A DNA stretch of 64,000 nt from Chiua virens (Eukaryota > Basidiomycota > Agaricomycetes > Boletales > Boletaceae): assembly GCA_019787685.1 (NCBI GenBank), contig JAHNUO010000045.1, positions 1-64,000 of the forward strand, written 5' to 3'. The notes under the pieces were generated by a model, which saw nothing but the letters and a program-made list of their open reading frames with translations, ran no database searches and had not been told where the DNA came from. Positions 46,327 to 56,468 of the stretch are shown here, in pieces. The position numbers and the translations under genes were made by a program. Every line of letters starts with the position of its first letter. Position 1 is the first letter of the stretch.

Positions 46327-47491
46327 CCTTGCCTTTTCCCTTCTTTTCAGTTTTGTATTTGTCATAATAATATGCTTGTACTTCTTCAGGAGTCATTTCC
46401 CGAATAGTGGCAAATAGATCTTGTTTGGAGGGTGAGGGGGCGGAAGAAGTAGGGTTTGATTGCTGTCCTGTGGTGCGGACTTTGTGAGATGTGGAACAGT
46501 CCTTCTTGTGGCCACCACTGTAGAACTTGCAGGATCCACATTGGTTCTTCGGTTTGGGGCAATCCTTTGGGTAGTGTCCATTTTGCTCACAGTTGTAGCA
46601 TTTGATTGGTCTGTTAGACCTTCCTTGGCCTACAGCCCTTACTTCTTTAGTGGTAAACCACCCTTCTTCATCCTTTTCATAAGTGATGGCCCCTATGTCC
46701 ATCGCATTGGGGTCTTTTCCTTTCCAGTTCCTTTCTCCTCAAATGTAATTGATCGATTCAAAGGAGTTACCTGCTGTGCAAATTGTGGCAAGGTATTTCA
46801 TCACTGCCTGGTTTCTGTCGGAAATATAACCAGGGTGAGAGGAATTGGTGTATATTGGGTCATTTGGATCTTGCCATTGCCTGTCTTTGAATATTTGGAA
46901 TATGATACTTCTGGCTGTATTTGTTTCCAGAAGTCATATGGCATGTGTGGGATCAATCTGGGCTTGTTGCCACAGATTTTCCCATCAGACTATGAAATCC
47001 TCTACCTGGAGGTTGCCTTGTTTAAGGTTCTCCAATTGGGTTCGAGCCCAGTCCACTTTGTTGTTTTGTTGGAACATTTCTTCTATGTCCACGACTAATT
47101 GTGCCCATGTGAGTTTAGAACCTTGAGCTAATCTTGTCTCAGTGAATTGTGAGCTTTTTGCTCCTTTGAGATGTGATAACACCGCAAGAACGGTGTGGTG
47201 AGAGTCAGGGGCGATTGCCCTCTGATTGATATCAAGCCATCCTTTCATTTTGGCCCACCATTCTTTGAATTTGGTTTGATCTCCGTCATAGACTCCAGGA
47301 TCTGCAAAGATTTCTACTTTTGAGGAGGATGCCACTGGTGCAATCGAGATACTGTTTAGTTTATTTTCAAGGTTGGCTACAACACTTGTCAATTCTTGGA
47401 CCAGCCAAGCCGAAGCCGTAAGATGATCTCCATCGTTTAATGATTGGTTGTTGAGATCTTTTATGGCGGTGGTGTAGGTGTATCCTGACAT
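46319..47491 (-). pseudogene. Gag of gypsy-2, decayed
   Basis: Starts at 47491 (MSGYTYTTAIKDLNNQ). Capsid-like region FADPGVYDGDQTKFKEWWAKM and later WARTQLENLKQGNLQVEDFI; one CCHC knuckle CYNCEQNGHYPKDC; and a second cysteine motif CGSCKFYSGGHKKDC. In-frame TGA codons at 46985, 46934 and 46739 replace probable Arg. The gag stop is TGA at 46319-46321, four codons past a GGGAAAA heptamer. Gag forms the particle and binds RNA. The start lies only 2 nt after the stop of the preceding small ORF. Confidence 0.87.
46334..46340 (-). promoter_or_regulatory. Predicted -1 frameshift heptamer (gypsy-2)
   Basis: On the reverse strand, G GGA AAA in the gag frame fits X XXY YYZ. The -1 frame is open from a TGA just upstream of the heptamer and runs through the gag stop into the pol linker (GAA CTG AGA...). 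Confidence 0.6.
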
Positions 47492-47493
47492 GT

Positions 47494-47739
47494 TTACCAG
47501 TTATCGATTTGTGGTTCAGGTGCTCCCCAGTTGTTGTTGGTTGGTTGACCATACTCTTCATAGGGTGAGAATAGGCCGAAAGTGAGAGCAAATGGGTAAT
47601 CTCTCCTTGTGATTGTGAAGTAGAGAGGTCGCTGTGTTTCTTGTACCTTGTTTGTAAGGTAGAAGACTATGTATGCAAAAAGATAGACCGTAAGAGTGCA
47701 GGCGATGATGATCGAGATTGCTACAAGTTCCCAAGACAT
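47494..47739 (-). CDS. Small membrane-type ORF upstream of gag in gypsy-2
   Basis: 81 codons starting MSWELVAISIIIACTLTVYL. Residues about 4-27 form a hydrophobic helix long enough to span a membrane, followed by a polar tail (NKVQETQRPL) ending in TAA. It begins 12 nt after the TAA of the preceding ORF and ends 2 nt before the gag ATG. It has no in-frame TGA although its neighbours do. I do not recognise a family. It could also be spliced to the upstream ORF or to gag. Confidence 0.5.
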   Translation of the reverse strand: MSWELVAISIIIACTLTVYLFAYIVFYLTNKVQETQRPLYFTITRRDYPFALTFGLFSPYEEYGQPTNNNWGAPEPQIDNW

Positions 47740-47751
47740 AAAAGATTCTAT

Positions 47752-48270
47752 TTATAGAAATTGCAAATACGGTCTGATGCGTGCTGGGACTTCATGTCTC
47801 CTAGCTGTGCAGATTCTCTGCCTATTGGTTCTAATGGGACCTGTTAACCTCCTAGCTATCTCTGCTGGGGGAACATAGTCGTTCAGGTCTCCTAAAGACT
47901 CTACTGGCAAGACTTCTCTCTTAGGTAAGGCAAGAGGGATAAAGATGGGTTGCACTTCCTTTTTAGGGATAACTTCCCGGAGGCTCTCAGGCTTAATCTC
48001 CGGTTTCTCTGATGGATAGTGTAAGTTCGGGCTGTTGCACCGACTATTGGTTTCAGATGAGAAATCCAATATGGGAGACTGTGCTCCAAGAAATTGTTGG
48101 AGTAAGGCGTGGAAAGTCTCCTCCTGCGAATGATGATCTGGGTCGAGATCCACTTCAGCAACTGTTTGAGCCAAGAAAGTGGCGTCAATGTAGCTGGGGT
48201 CTGCCTCTTGATCGAAAAGGATTTCCTCTCCGGTGACCTTAAAAGGTGGGAGGAAGAATGAGTTGGACAC
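47752..48270 (-). CDS. First ORF of gypsy-2, function unknown
   Basis: 172 codons from 48270 (MSNSFFLPPFKVTGEEILFD) to TAA at 47752. The N-terminal half is acidic, and the C-terminal part is Arg-rich (PPAEIARRLTGPIRTNRQRI). It occupies the usual leader between the 5' LTR and gag, on the coding strand and without stops, which argues for coding function. No domain recognised. It may be an N-terminal exon of Gag or an independent accessory protein. Confidence 0.5.
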   Translation of the reverse strand: MSNSFFLPPFKVTGEEILFDQEADPSYIDATFLAQTVAEVDLDPDHHSQEETFHALLQQFLGAQSPILDFSSETNSRCNSPNLHYPSEKPEIKPESLREVIPKKEVQPIFIPLALPKREVLPVESLGDLNDYVPPAEIARRLTGPIRTNRQRICTARRHEVPARIRPYLQFL

Positions 48271-48504
48271 TGGGAGAGTAGTCTCAGTTAAGAGTACAAT
48301 CAGCTGTCAATGGGGTGCTCTGCTCTGCTAATTAAGCGCATTCATCAATAGACCTTGAGTCTTTGTGAATCGAAGTCTTTGATAGCAAGTCTCTTCCGTT
48401 TCATACAAGTGTGACTTACTGGCTTAGCGCAACTGAGAGGACAGCATTGGAAGGGCTACAACGGAGTTAAGGAACTTGGCAGTAGTGTCGACAGCGAAGA
48501 AAGC

Positions 48505-48515
48505 AACAAAGTTCT
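48505..48515 (-). other. Self-primer binding site (gypsy-2)
   Basis: On the reverse strand AGAACTTTGTT, two nt after the 5' LTR end, is complementary over 11 nt to AACAAAGTTCT near the predicted transcript start (48618-48608). Confidence 0.75.
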
Positions 48516-48517
48516 AA

Positions 48518-48903
48518 TGAAACAACCTAGAACAAAGATTGAACTAGATGTGTAGTGAAAGATGTGAGAGGATGTGGAAGTCCAATCAAAGAGGCGAAAA
48601 CTCCAAGAGAACTTTGTTAGAGTCCTCTGGCTTCAATTCATGGGGTTTATATACTACATGGATATCGGAATTCTAATCTGAGTGTGAACTACATAGATAA
48701 GACAAAGGAACATGATTGGATGATAAGGTGTGAATCATATGAGTCATGATGAGTCAGAAATGAAAGATAAGAGAATGAGTCATGTGTTTATGTGGCAGCC
48801 AATAGGGTATGATCCTGTGGATAGCCTTGACATGAGGCATGAACGTTTCTAGAAAAGATTGAAAGTATAATCCGTGTAAGGGTGGAATGTTGAAATCGTA
48901 ACA
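48518..48903 (-). repeat. 5' LTR of gypsy-2
   Basis: 386 bp; partner of 41408-41841. Confidence 0.92.
48608..48653 (-). promoter_or_regulatory. LTR core promoter and self-primer (gypsy-2)
   Basis: TATATAAA on the reverse strand (48653-48646), with the self-primer AACAAAGTTCT beginning 35 nt downstream. The same two blocks persist in the diverged solo LTR at 12254-12891. Confidence 0.7.
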
Positions 48904-48908
48904 GCTAT

Positions 48909-49600
48909 CCTATCCAGGCACTTTGTCCACCCCCAAGTCTGAGAGCAAGGGGGCAGCCAATGAAGCAGAGCGCAAGCACAAGTGGGATAAGGAATCTGAA
49001 GATCCTCAGCTGCTCAAACATCTTTGCCTCAGCAGTTGACATTTACATACACCCAATCCACAGAAAGGGAGAGGACTGATGAGACTGGGCTTAAGCAGAA
49101 GTGGGATGACAAACACAGAGAAGATCTGCCATCCAAGCATCTTCACTTCACTAACCCCCTTCGTGCCCCAACTCCACTCGACCTCACTACCCCTCCTTGC
49201 ACCCTCGTTACCCTCCCTTGCACCCCATCCGCACTCGACTTCACTACCCTTCCTCGTGCCCCATCCATACTCAACCTCACTACCCCTCCTCACACCCCAT
49301 TCCCACTTGACCTCACTACCCCCCCTCGCGCCCTCATTACCCTTCCTCGTGCCCCATCCATACTTGACCTCACTACCCCTCCTCGCACCCCATCCCCACT
49401 CAACCTCACTACCCCTTGCGCCCCATCTGTACTTGACCTTGCTGCCCCATCCCAAGTGCCATCTGCACCTGATGTCACTTTCTCTGGGCTTAAGTAGAGG
49501 GCAGGTAACCAACTTACAGCCATCTCATCCAAGTGTCTTCGCTGTGCTCCATTGTTAGGGAGCCCCTCTACTGGTGCAAATTGAGTCCTCGAGTCCAACC
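48909..49600. repeat. Degenerate Pro/Leu-coding tandem repeat
   Basis: From about 49150 to 49450 there are roughly 36-bp degenerate units built on CCTCACTACCCCTCCTCGCA. They keep several forward and reverse frames open (for example 49024-49497), so open frames here are weak evidence of a gene. A forward reading gives Pro/Thr/Leu-rich repeats. Confidence 0.7.
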
Positions 49601-49659
49601 GCCCATTGTTTGGTCACCTGTCATGTTCCCCCACCACCTCCTTCAAGTCATCCTCTTCA

Positions 49660-50670
49660 ATGTCAATACTTGTGCTCCCAACTGAACTCTTCCATCAGAT
49701 CTTCTCATTTTTCAGTGGCAGAGACCTGCGTATTTGCTCGCAGGTCTCTGTCTGCTTTAGAGAAATCACCGGCCCACTCTTCCTTAATACAGTATGGTTC
49801 AAACCAGGTCAATCGCCCTACTGGCTTTCACTGGACATGACACAGTATCTGGGGCTTCTAATTTGGAGGCGTTTGGACTCTTTTGCGGCACCAAAAGATC
49901 TTTTCTGTAGTATTACTGAAGATTCTCACCTCCGTGTGCTCAACATCTTTTTGCAGACCCCCTGTACAGTAGGTAAAGTTTCCATCTTTCTTGTCTGCGG
50001 CAGTGATTCACTCTCAACAGCTGTGCTCATGACCACTTTGTGGAATACTGGATTGGCATGCTGTTGTCAGGTCTTCCTCTCACATACAGCACCCACCCCC
50101 TCTCATCTCCCACATGTCAGATTTCCAAAGATCACAAGCACTCCACATAAACATCTCGATGTATTCTCTATCAATACCCACCTCGCTTTCTGCCCCAAAT
50201 TGATGCCTTTCATGATGACCATACTTCTCCACTTTCCTCTCAAGGTTTTGTCCATCCAAAATGCTGGGTTTAGCAGCACAATGTGGGGCAAGTTTTTGTC
50301 CTCCTTAATATTTCCCTTCCTTGAGGATCTCCGCCTGGACACCTATTGCCCTCTCAAGGTGTTACTTACGTTCCTTGAGCATTACCCTCCATCAATACCC
50401 TCAATATTTCCACCTGAGAGGGCACCAAGGGCACATTTGTGCATTATCCACTCGTCAACCTTCCATTGCTGCATCATCTCCAAGACCTGTGGAGTATGTC
50501 CGTGCACTCGCGAAGCACCTTCATCCCCCCCTCACTGTTAGAACTCTTGCAGTCACCCTCACAGAACCTCGTTCCACATGACCTCTCATTTCTACATTGC
50601 TGGATTGTACCCAATACTTTCCCAAGCTTTCTTCTGTCGAAATCACTCTTTTGTTGTCTGAAGACATGAA
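49660..50670 (+). pseudogene. F-box protein, frame-broken
   Basis: Starts MSILVLPTELFHQIFSFFSG; the first 40 residues, through RICSQVSVCFREIT, are a good F-box, the SKP1-binding module of SCF ubiquitin ligases. The following region (LRVLNIFLQTP, LKVLSIQNAGFSS, FPFLEDLRLDTYCPLKVL) has the leucine spacing of the substrate-binding repeats common in mushroom F-box proteins. Near 50395 the frame is lost, and similar protein continues in another frame (LVNLPLLHHLQDLW) until about 50670. One or two small indels seem to have broken it, or an intron is missed. It stands alone between repeats. Confidence 0.65.
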
Positions 50671-51477
50671 AATGGTAGAGTGTACCCGATTTCCTTCTTG
50701 TGAAAGGTGCATCTGCAATGCCAAAAGTTGAACGTCATGTGGGTGTTCTGGCAGGCTCACATGTCAATCCTGTGGTGAGTCATTATCAGTGTCTTCTTTG
50801 TCAGGCTAATATGTCCCAACCCTGTTGTGGATCATGGCTTTGAGCTTTCCCGAAGTTACAAACTGTCAACCTCATCCCAGATGTTTTTAACAACACCAAA
50901 CTGCTCCATGCTCAATTCATGAGCTTTGCTCCTTGCCAGGAGGGAATCCACTTTGAGGTGTCACCTTTTTAGTTGTTTATAACTACCTTGTACAATTGCC
51001 CATTGTTCTCTTACTGTTCTCTTAGATACTTATATCCTGTATGTGCTGTGGACTCCATCAGAGGACATACGGAACCACCACTTATGCTTTCCACACTCAT
51101 GATTTATTCATTACCTAATCCACTTCTATTGTGCTAAATCATGCTTTTCCTGGAAATTAAGCCCATTGTGTGTGTTTCATTTCCACACTGTAGGAGTTAG
51201 ATACTCCCTATGGTTGTAGGATACATTTTCCTCGCTCTTCATCATGTCATATCACCTCCCGTCTCATCCGCCATTGACTTCATGCCAGCCCAGTTTCATT
51301 CCTAGCGTTTACAAATCATCCGAATCCAATCCAAGTCCAATCCGAGTCAATGCGATCCAATCCGGTTCCTTCGTACGTATTCCGCTTCATCCAATTTGAC
51401 TTGTTCTACTCGATTTGGCCTTATTAAGGTCATTACTATCCTAACACCTTTCCTTTCTTTGTCATCTACAAGGTTTG
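50671..51477. other. Non-coding stretch
   Basis: No gene recognised. Near 51315-51360 there are several AATCC/GAATCC-type short repeats. Confidence 0.4.
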
Positions 51478-52205
51478 TGTTACAATAGTTCCGGGTAGGA
51501 CCTAACGTAGCCGCAAAAGCACCAAGTACCAAGTGGCTGCGATAACTCAAACAACCACCACTTGATACGTGGTGCACTGAAGAGTCAAACGAGGGTTTCT
51601 GGTCAGCGGGTTGCTACCAGAGAGACGAGTGAAAACTCAGGCGTTGCTGAGAGTTGTCCGGTTGGGAATCTATACCTGAGGGACGGTCGAGGGTCGAGGG
51701 TTGACTACGATGAGTCCGAGTGTTCAAGGAGGACTAAGAGTAGTCCGGTCGAGTGGTCACAGGTGCTGTGGCAAGTGGAGCAGAGATACTCAGCTAGATT
51801 GCGGAGATCAAGACTAGAGTACATGGGTATCTCTGCGAGGTATTTATACTATGAGAATCGTGCACAGACCAAGTAACTAAAAGGGGTAGGCCAGAAGAGT
51901 GGAAGGGCCAAGGGCCAAAAAGGAAGTGCACGATATCCAAAAGGGATGGCCAAGAAGAGCGGAACGGAATGAAAGGCCAAAAGGGAAATCGTACGATGCG
52001 AAGGCAACGGACGATGACGAAGATGGAATGACTAAGTGCGATGCCATCGGATGATGACGAGAAGAGAAGAACGTAAGCATCTGGGTAAAGCCGGTGCGGA
52101 ACTACAAAGTGAAAAGGAGAACGAGTACGGATGAACGTACGAGGATACCTAGGTATCGAGTGTAGTGAAGAAGTACAAGTGAGACAAAAGAAAGAAATTG
52201 TAACA
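51478..52205 (-). mobile_element. Solo LTR, family A, TSD GTTTG
   Basis: 728 bp, TGTTACAATAG to AAATTGTAACA, antisense to the gypsy-1 5' LTR. Target-site duplication GTTTG at 51473-51477 and 52206-52210. Confidence 0.95.
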
Positions 52206-52627
52206 GTTTGACACTCCTTCTTAGCATACTCACCCTATGTCAATCCTGTACACTTACTTAGGGTCGGATTACCTTTAACAGTCCTGGGTTATGCCCAGGA
52301 CTACAAAACCATGTTTCTAACAAAAAAAATATTGTCTTTTGGTGTTCAGGAGATCTCCTGTTTACTCTCCCATGTGTGAGTGAGCTGGATAGTTTTTCTT
52401 TTACCTCGTCCTATCGTTCCTCTGCGTCTCATCTACTTGAAACAATACTCTCACGTCCTTGCCTCCACCCGGCTACTTTTACATTGACCGCTTTTCATTC
52501 CGGATCATTCAGCAGCCTCTAGGACTCTTAGACAAACCTGAATCCATCATTCCTTCAAATATAACCCCCCTTGGGACGAACCTATCACCCCACCTTTCTT
52601 CTTATCACCTATTAATTCTTTTCTACA

Positions 52628-54896
52628 ATGCAGTTTACTAAATTGGGTAACCACAGTCCACCTTCTCAATTCAGCTGTCACTACAAAATGCGTGTGAAGC
52701 CTGGACACATTTCTCTTTCTCTTTCCCTCTCCCTCACTCCTATCATAGTAGACCTACCTACAACCCAGATCCACCATTATTGTAGAAGACACATGTCGTA
52801 TCTACTACTTCGTGAATTAACATTAACAGTGAAGTTAATACAGATCTCCAAGAAGACTGCCGAGAAGGAAAACCCCAGCACACTGGACTCACAGCTTAGT
52901 GATGAGTCCCGAGGTTCGCATGTTGTTGTTCCATGAGTTTCTTCTGACACCGTGATGTCATCTGATGAAATCCTCAAAATGCAACATAGATGGGGCAAGG
53001 AAGAATATTTCCACAAGACCAACACCCTTCTAACCTTGATCGAAGAGTCTGCAACTTGGCACACGGCATTTGGCTTCAACTTAGGTGGCTTAAACAACAC
53101 AACACTGACTGGCAAGGGAAAAAGTCTCATCCAACACTGTGCAGATATTGCCATTACCCTTTTCATTGATGGCAAAAAGGGTCCCAAATGGAAAAATGAG
53201 GATATCAAGCTTCTTCGCAGCATGATCAAGAATTGCGTCAATTTGTAAGTTAAAACTGATTTTTCAAGCCAGACTGATGTAATTCATGGTATTTGTAAGG
53301 TTGAAGTCTACTTATCATGCCTTCAAGGCCAAGCTTGGCAAGACTGGACATGGTCTCATTGTCTCTGGATCCGCTGATGAGCTTCAAGAGGACAGTGAGG
53401 TGGTGAATGTGTGGGGTATGTTTTGTTGTTGATGGGTACGAAATATGCTTAGCAGCTATAGAAAATATTGAGAAGAAGTTTCCATGGTATTGCCAGATGG
53501 CAACTTTGATTGGCGGAAACCCAAATCGCTCTTGCAGTGCAGTTGCCAATAGCCAAAGTAACCTTGACCTTGGTGTCTTAGGCATGGTGGGCAATGTGGA
53601 TGAAGTATGTTCTTGTTGTGCTGTTACAATTCATCTTTTCTTTCACTTTTACTTTGATTTCACTACGCTCGGTACTACAGGTACCTCCTACATTCAATCT
53701 GCAAGGCTTACCCTTGCCTCAGATTACTCAGCAAGGGCTTAACCCTTTGCCTCACTTACCTTTTCTTTCTTTGATTCAATTACACAACTCCAGCCCAACC
53801 CGTTGTTCTGTCATCGCTCCCTTCTACTTCCTGATCTGGTAGGGATCACCTTCATTTCTGCTGTCATTCAGACAGCTTCTGCGTTTTACCTTTTATACTT
53901 TTGTCTGTCCAGTGCTCCCGCCCTGTACAACTCCTTTTGGCCCTTTGACTGTTCCGCTCTTCCTGGCCACCCTTTTGGACTGTTGGTCCATGCACAATTC
54001 TCATAGTATAAATACTGCACAGTGATACTCCTGTACCTCAGTCTTGATCTACGCAATCTAGCTAGTATCACTGCTCCTCTTCAGGCTTAACCTAAGCCAT
54101 CCCTCATCGCTGTGACCAACGTCCAGCATCTCGGTCCACCCCGATCGCAAGGGGTAGTCTCGGTCCTTCAGGTATAGATTCCCAACAGGACGCTCTCAGC
54201 AATGCCTGAGTTCTAACTTGTCTCACTGGTAGCAATCCACTGACCAGTAACCCTCCTCGGACTCTACAGTGTGCCATGTATCAAGTGGTGGTTGTTTGAG
54301 TTATTGCAGCTGCTTGGTACTTAGCGCTTTGCATCTACACTAGGCCTTACCTGGGACTATTGTAACATGTGCTGTCGGCACATGCTAATATTTGTTTTAG
54401 GATCTGATTCCATAGCTGGCTTCAAGCCCTGCCATGCTATATGACGAGGATGATGATATCCTTGATCGCAGTTCACCTCCATTAGATTCACTCTTGAATC
54501 AGCACAAGAAAAGTAAGAGTAAGGAGAAAGTCATGCTAACTCTTTCTTCAAAGCGGTCGGGCGACAACACCACAACCACACCATCTACCAAAAAAACCAA
54601 GACTACTCAGGACATTGTTAAGGAGGTGGCTGATGCAGAGTGTCAGGCCTGCCTTTCAATGAATGAGGTCATGCCTGAGAGAAAACCATACAAGAGGAGG
54701 TCAAGCGTAGATCTCAGTATGAAATTGCTGTCATGGTGGAGACAATGTGTCTCAAGGCTCAGCAGGATGAGATTGCTGCTTGTGCTACAGAGTCTGCTGC
54801 ACAATGTGCTCATGAGCTCATGATGGTAGAGAAACAGATTGAGTTGGCTTGTATTCAGCATGGTGGTGCTGGTGGAAATATTGACCCTCGACTTTA
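52628..54896 (+). pseudogene. Myb/SANT-like protein of a Harbinger element, with a solo LTR in an intron
   Basis: Forward-strand gene convergent with the Harbinger transposase. Exons: about 52628-53247 (STLDSQLSDESRGSHVVVP, then MSSDEILKMQHRW, WKNEDIKLLRSMIKN), 53297-53415 (HAFKAKLGKTGHGLIVSG), about 53458-53605 (ENIEKKFPWYCQMATLIGGN), and 54400-54896 (basic tail, then ETMCLKAQQDEIAACATESA, ending DPRL and TAA). Harbinger elements typically encode such a DNA-binding partner beside the transposase. One in-frame TGA lies at 52934 and a frameshift near 54690. The solo LTR (53632-54367) sits in the intron between a GTATGT donor at about 53606 and a TTTTAG acceptor at about 54400. No unambiguous Myb tryptophan pattern was verified. 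Confidence 0.6.
53632..54367 (+). mobile_element. Solo LTR, family A (older copy), TSD TGTGC
   Basis: 736 bp, TGTTACAATTC to ATTGTAACA. Target-site duplication TGTGC at 53627-53631 and 54368-54372. It is the most diverged family A copy, but the TATA and CAGTCTTGATCT blocks remain. Confidence 0.93.
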
Positions 54897-54951
54897 ACTT
54901 TTGTTCTTTCAAGTTTGTTCAACTCCAACATAGACATACATAGTTATTCGG

Positions 54952-56468
54952 TTAGTTATCTAGGTTTCTAAACAAGCTCAATTTTAACTCTTCCCTTTTG
55001 ATCCTGGCTTCCAGTAACTCCACATCTCTAGACTTGATCCTATTATTTTCTGCCTCCTGTGCATATTCCTCCCTAAGTGCCTGCCAATGTGTATTATGCT
55101 CCTGTTCTTCTTGTAGAATTTGTTGTCCTTTGAAAAAAAAAGCATCTTTGGAAGCATTGATACCATCTTGATGTCTCAAGATGAAGGTTTGAAGGTGGAT
55201 ACAGGTGATAATCCAAAGACATGCATATTGGATATGCTTCTCATTGTCAATGCAAACATGGAGACCTCACAATGATTGCCAGGTGCCTTTGAGATAGCCA
55301 ACAGCATGTTCTGAGCAAATGCAAATCTTGGAGACAAAGTAGTTGTATGTGGTATTCTCAGCTGTCTCCTTCTCAGGTCTATATTTGACAAAAGAATATT
55401 TCAGATTAATTACAAATTTACAATGAATAAATATAAACATACGCCTTGTATGGAGCTTGACACCAACTTTGAAGAAGGTATACTGTATCAGCCCACATCC
55501 ACTCATTGCCTTCAAGAAGAACATCATGTTGACTTCTGGGAAGACCAACAGAATAGTCCACAATTTGCAGATCAGGAGTGGAGATGAGCTATGATAATTA
55601 AATTTTTAGCTTGTGAATAGTACCAAAAGTGACTTACCTGAACATTGAATGAGTAATTTGATTTCCAATCATAGGAGTTGCCAAAAAAACCAGGGCGAGA
55701 ATAAATGGGAACCAGAGTTCCATCTACCATGACCTACCCATTACACCATTCAGCACAAGAGTTGTCCTCAACCCATTGCTTTGCTGCTTCCTTCTCTGGA
55801 CCAGATGGCCAATATAAAGCAGCTTGGCAAAACTCCTCCTGACAAACTGCAGTCATAATGCGATTTGTCACAAGATGTACTGTACCATATCCAATCCCAG
55901 CCCAAAGTGCAACCATTTTTGTGCTGATTGCATTGCCATAGTGGCCAAAGCAGTATAAGGCAATAGCTAACTGCATGTCAATGGGCATCTGAGAATGAGG
56001 TGATTGGGAATGGAATACAGGGTCTGCCTTCAAAGCAGCCAAGAGCACATTGAAGCACTCTGGGGTCATGCAAACATGTGCCCGAAAGATATTTGGCTGG
56101 TTGCACTTCCAGTCTGTTAAAAGCAGACACAAATTCTCACCACTCTTATTGATCGGTTGACGATCAGCAAGATAACAGTGGGAATACAGCAAGCCTAGGA
56201 TGCACAACATGGAGTCACTGGGAGAAGAAAGCAAAGCAGCCTCTCCACTATCAGACTCAGAATCTGAGTCCGAGTCTGAGCTAGATGAAGCATCACTGGC
56301 AGGGTCTGACTCTGATGAAGTTGCTGGATCAGCATATATCTGGGACTCGGAAGTAACCAACACCAGATACATCTGCAGAGCAGCTTCTGCTACCAACTGA
56401 CGCTCTGGTTTGGTGGGCATGGAGGGAGAGATGGTCAACTGATGATAATGGCTGATTATCTTGTCCAT
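54952..56468 (-). pseudogene. PIF/Harbinger-type DDE transposase, decayed
   Basis: Reverse-strand transposase, start at 56468 or 56420. An acidic Ser/Asp stretch is followed by the family core: FRAHVCMTPECFNVLLAALK, QLAIALYCFGHYGNAISTKM, ALWAGIGYGTVHLV, VMVDGTLVPIYSRPGFFGNS (first Asp), LISTPDLQIVDYSVGLP, NEWMWADTVYLLQSWCQAPY (second Asp), and NTTYNYFVSKICICSEH (Glu). The triad residues survive, but TAG at 55734 replaces a Trp and TGA at 55267 an Arg. Several conserved Arg positions are Cys, His or Trp. Two short introns lie near 55640-55590 and 55440-55385. The terminal inverted repeats of the element could not be located confidently. Confidence 0.87.

Larger units (their letters stand above)
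41408..48903 (-). mobile_element. Ty3/gypsy chromovirus 2, complete with TSD GCTAT
   Basis: 7,496 bp including a nested solo LTR (45557-46248). LTRs 41408-41841 and 48518-48903 are in direct orientation, bounded by TG and CA. Perfect 5-bp target-site duplication GCTAT at 41403-41407 and 48904-48908. Coding is on the reverse strand: two small ORFs, gag, then pol with a chromodomain. Confidence 0.95.

Noticed and set aside
49024..49558. Overlapping Pro/Thr/Leu-rich ORFs on both strands as a structural protein gene
   Set aside because: Open frames on both strands and in two forward frames follow from the tandem repeat, and no start, splice or flanking domain supports a gene.
22781..56468. In-frame TGA codons as recoded arginine (a variant genetic code) or as edited sites
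   Set aside because: The dynamin and homeodomain genes in the same window use TGA as their real stop, and the elements also show Arg to Cys/His/Trp changes and frameshifts. A-to-I editing acts on UAG-type codons, not UGA to CGA. CpG decay explains everything.
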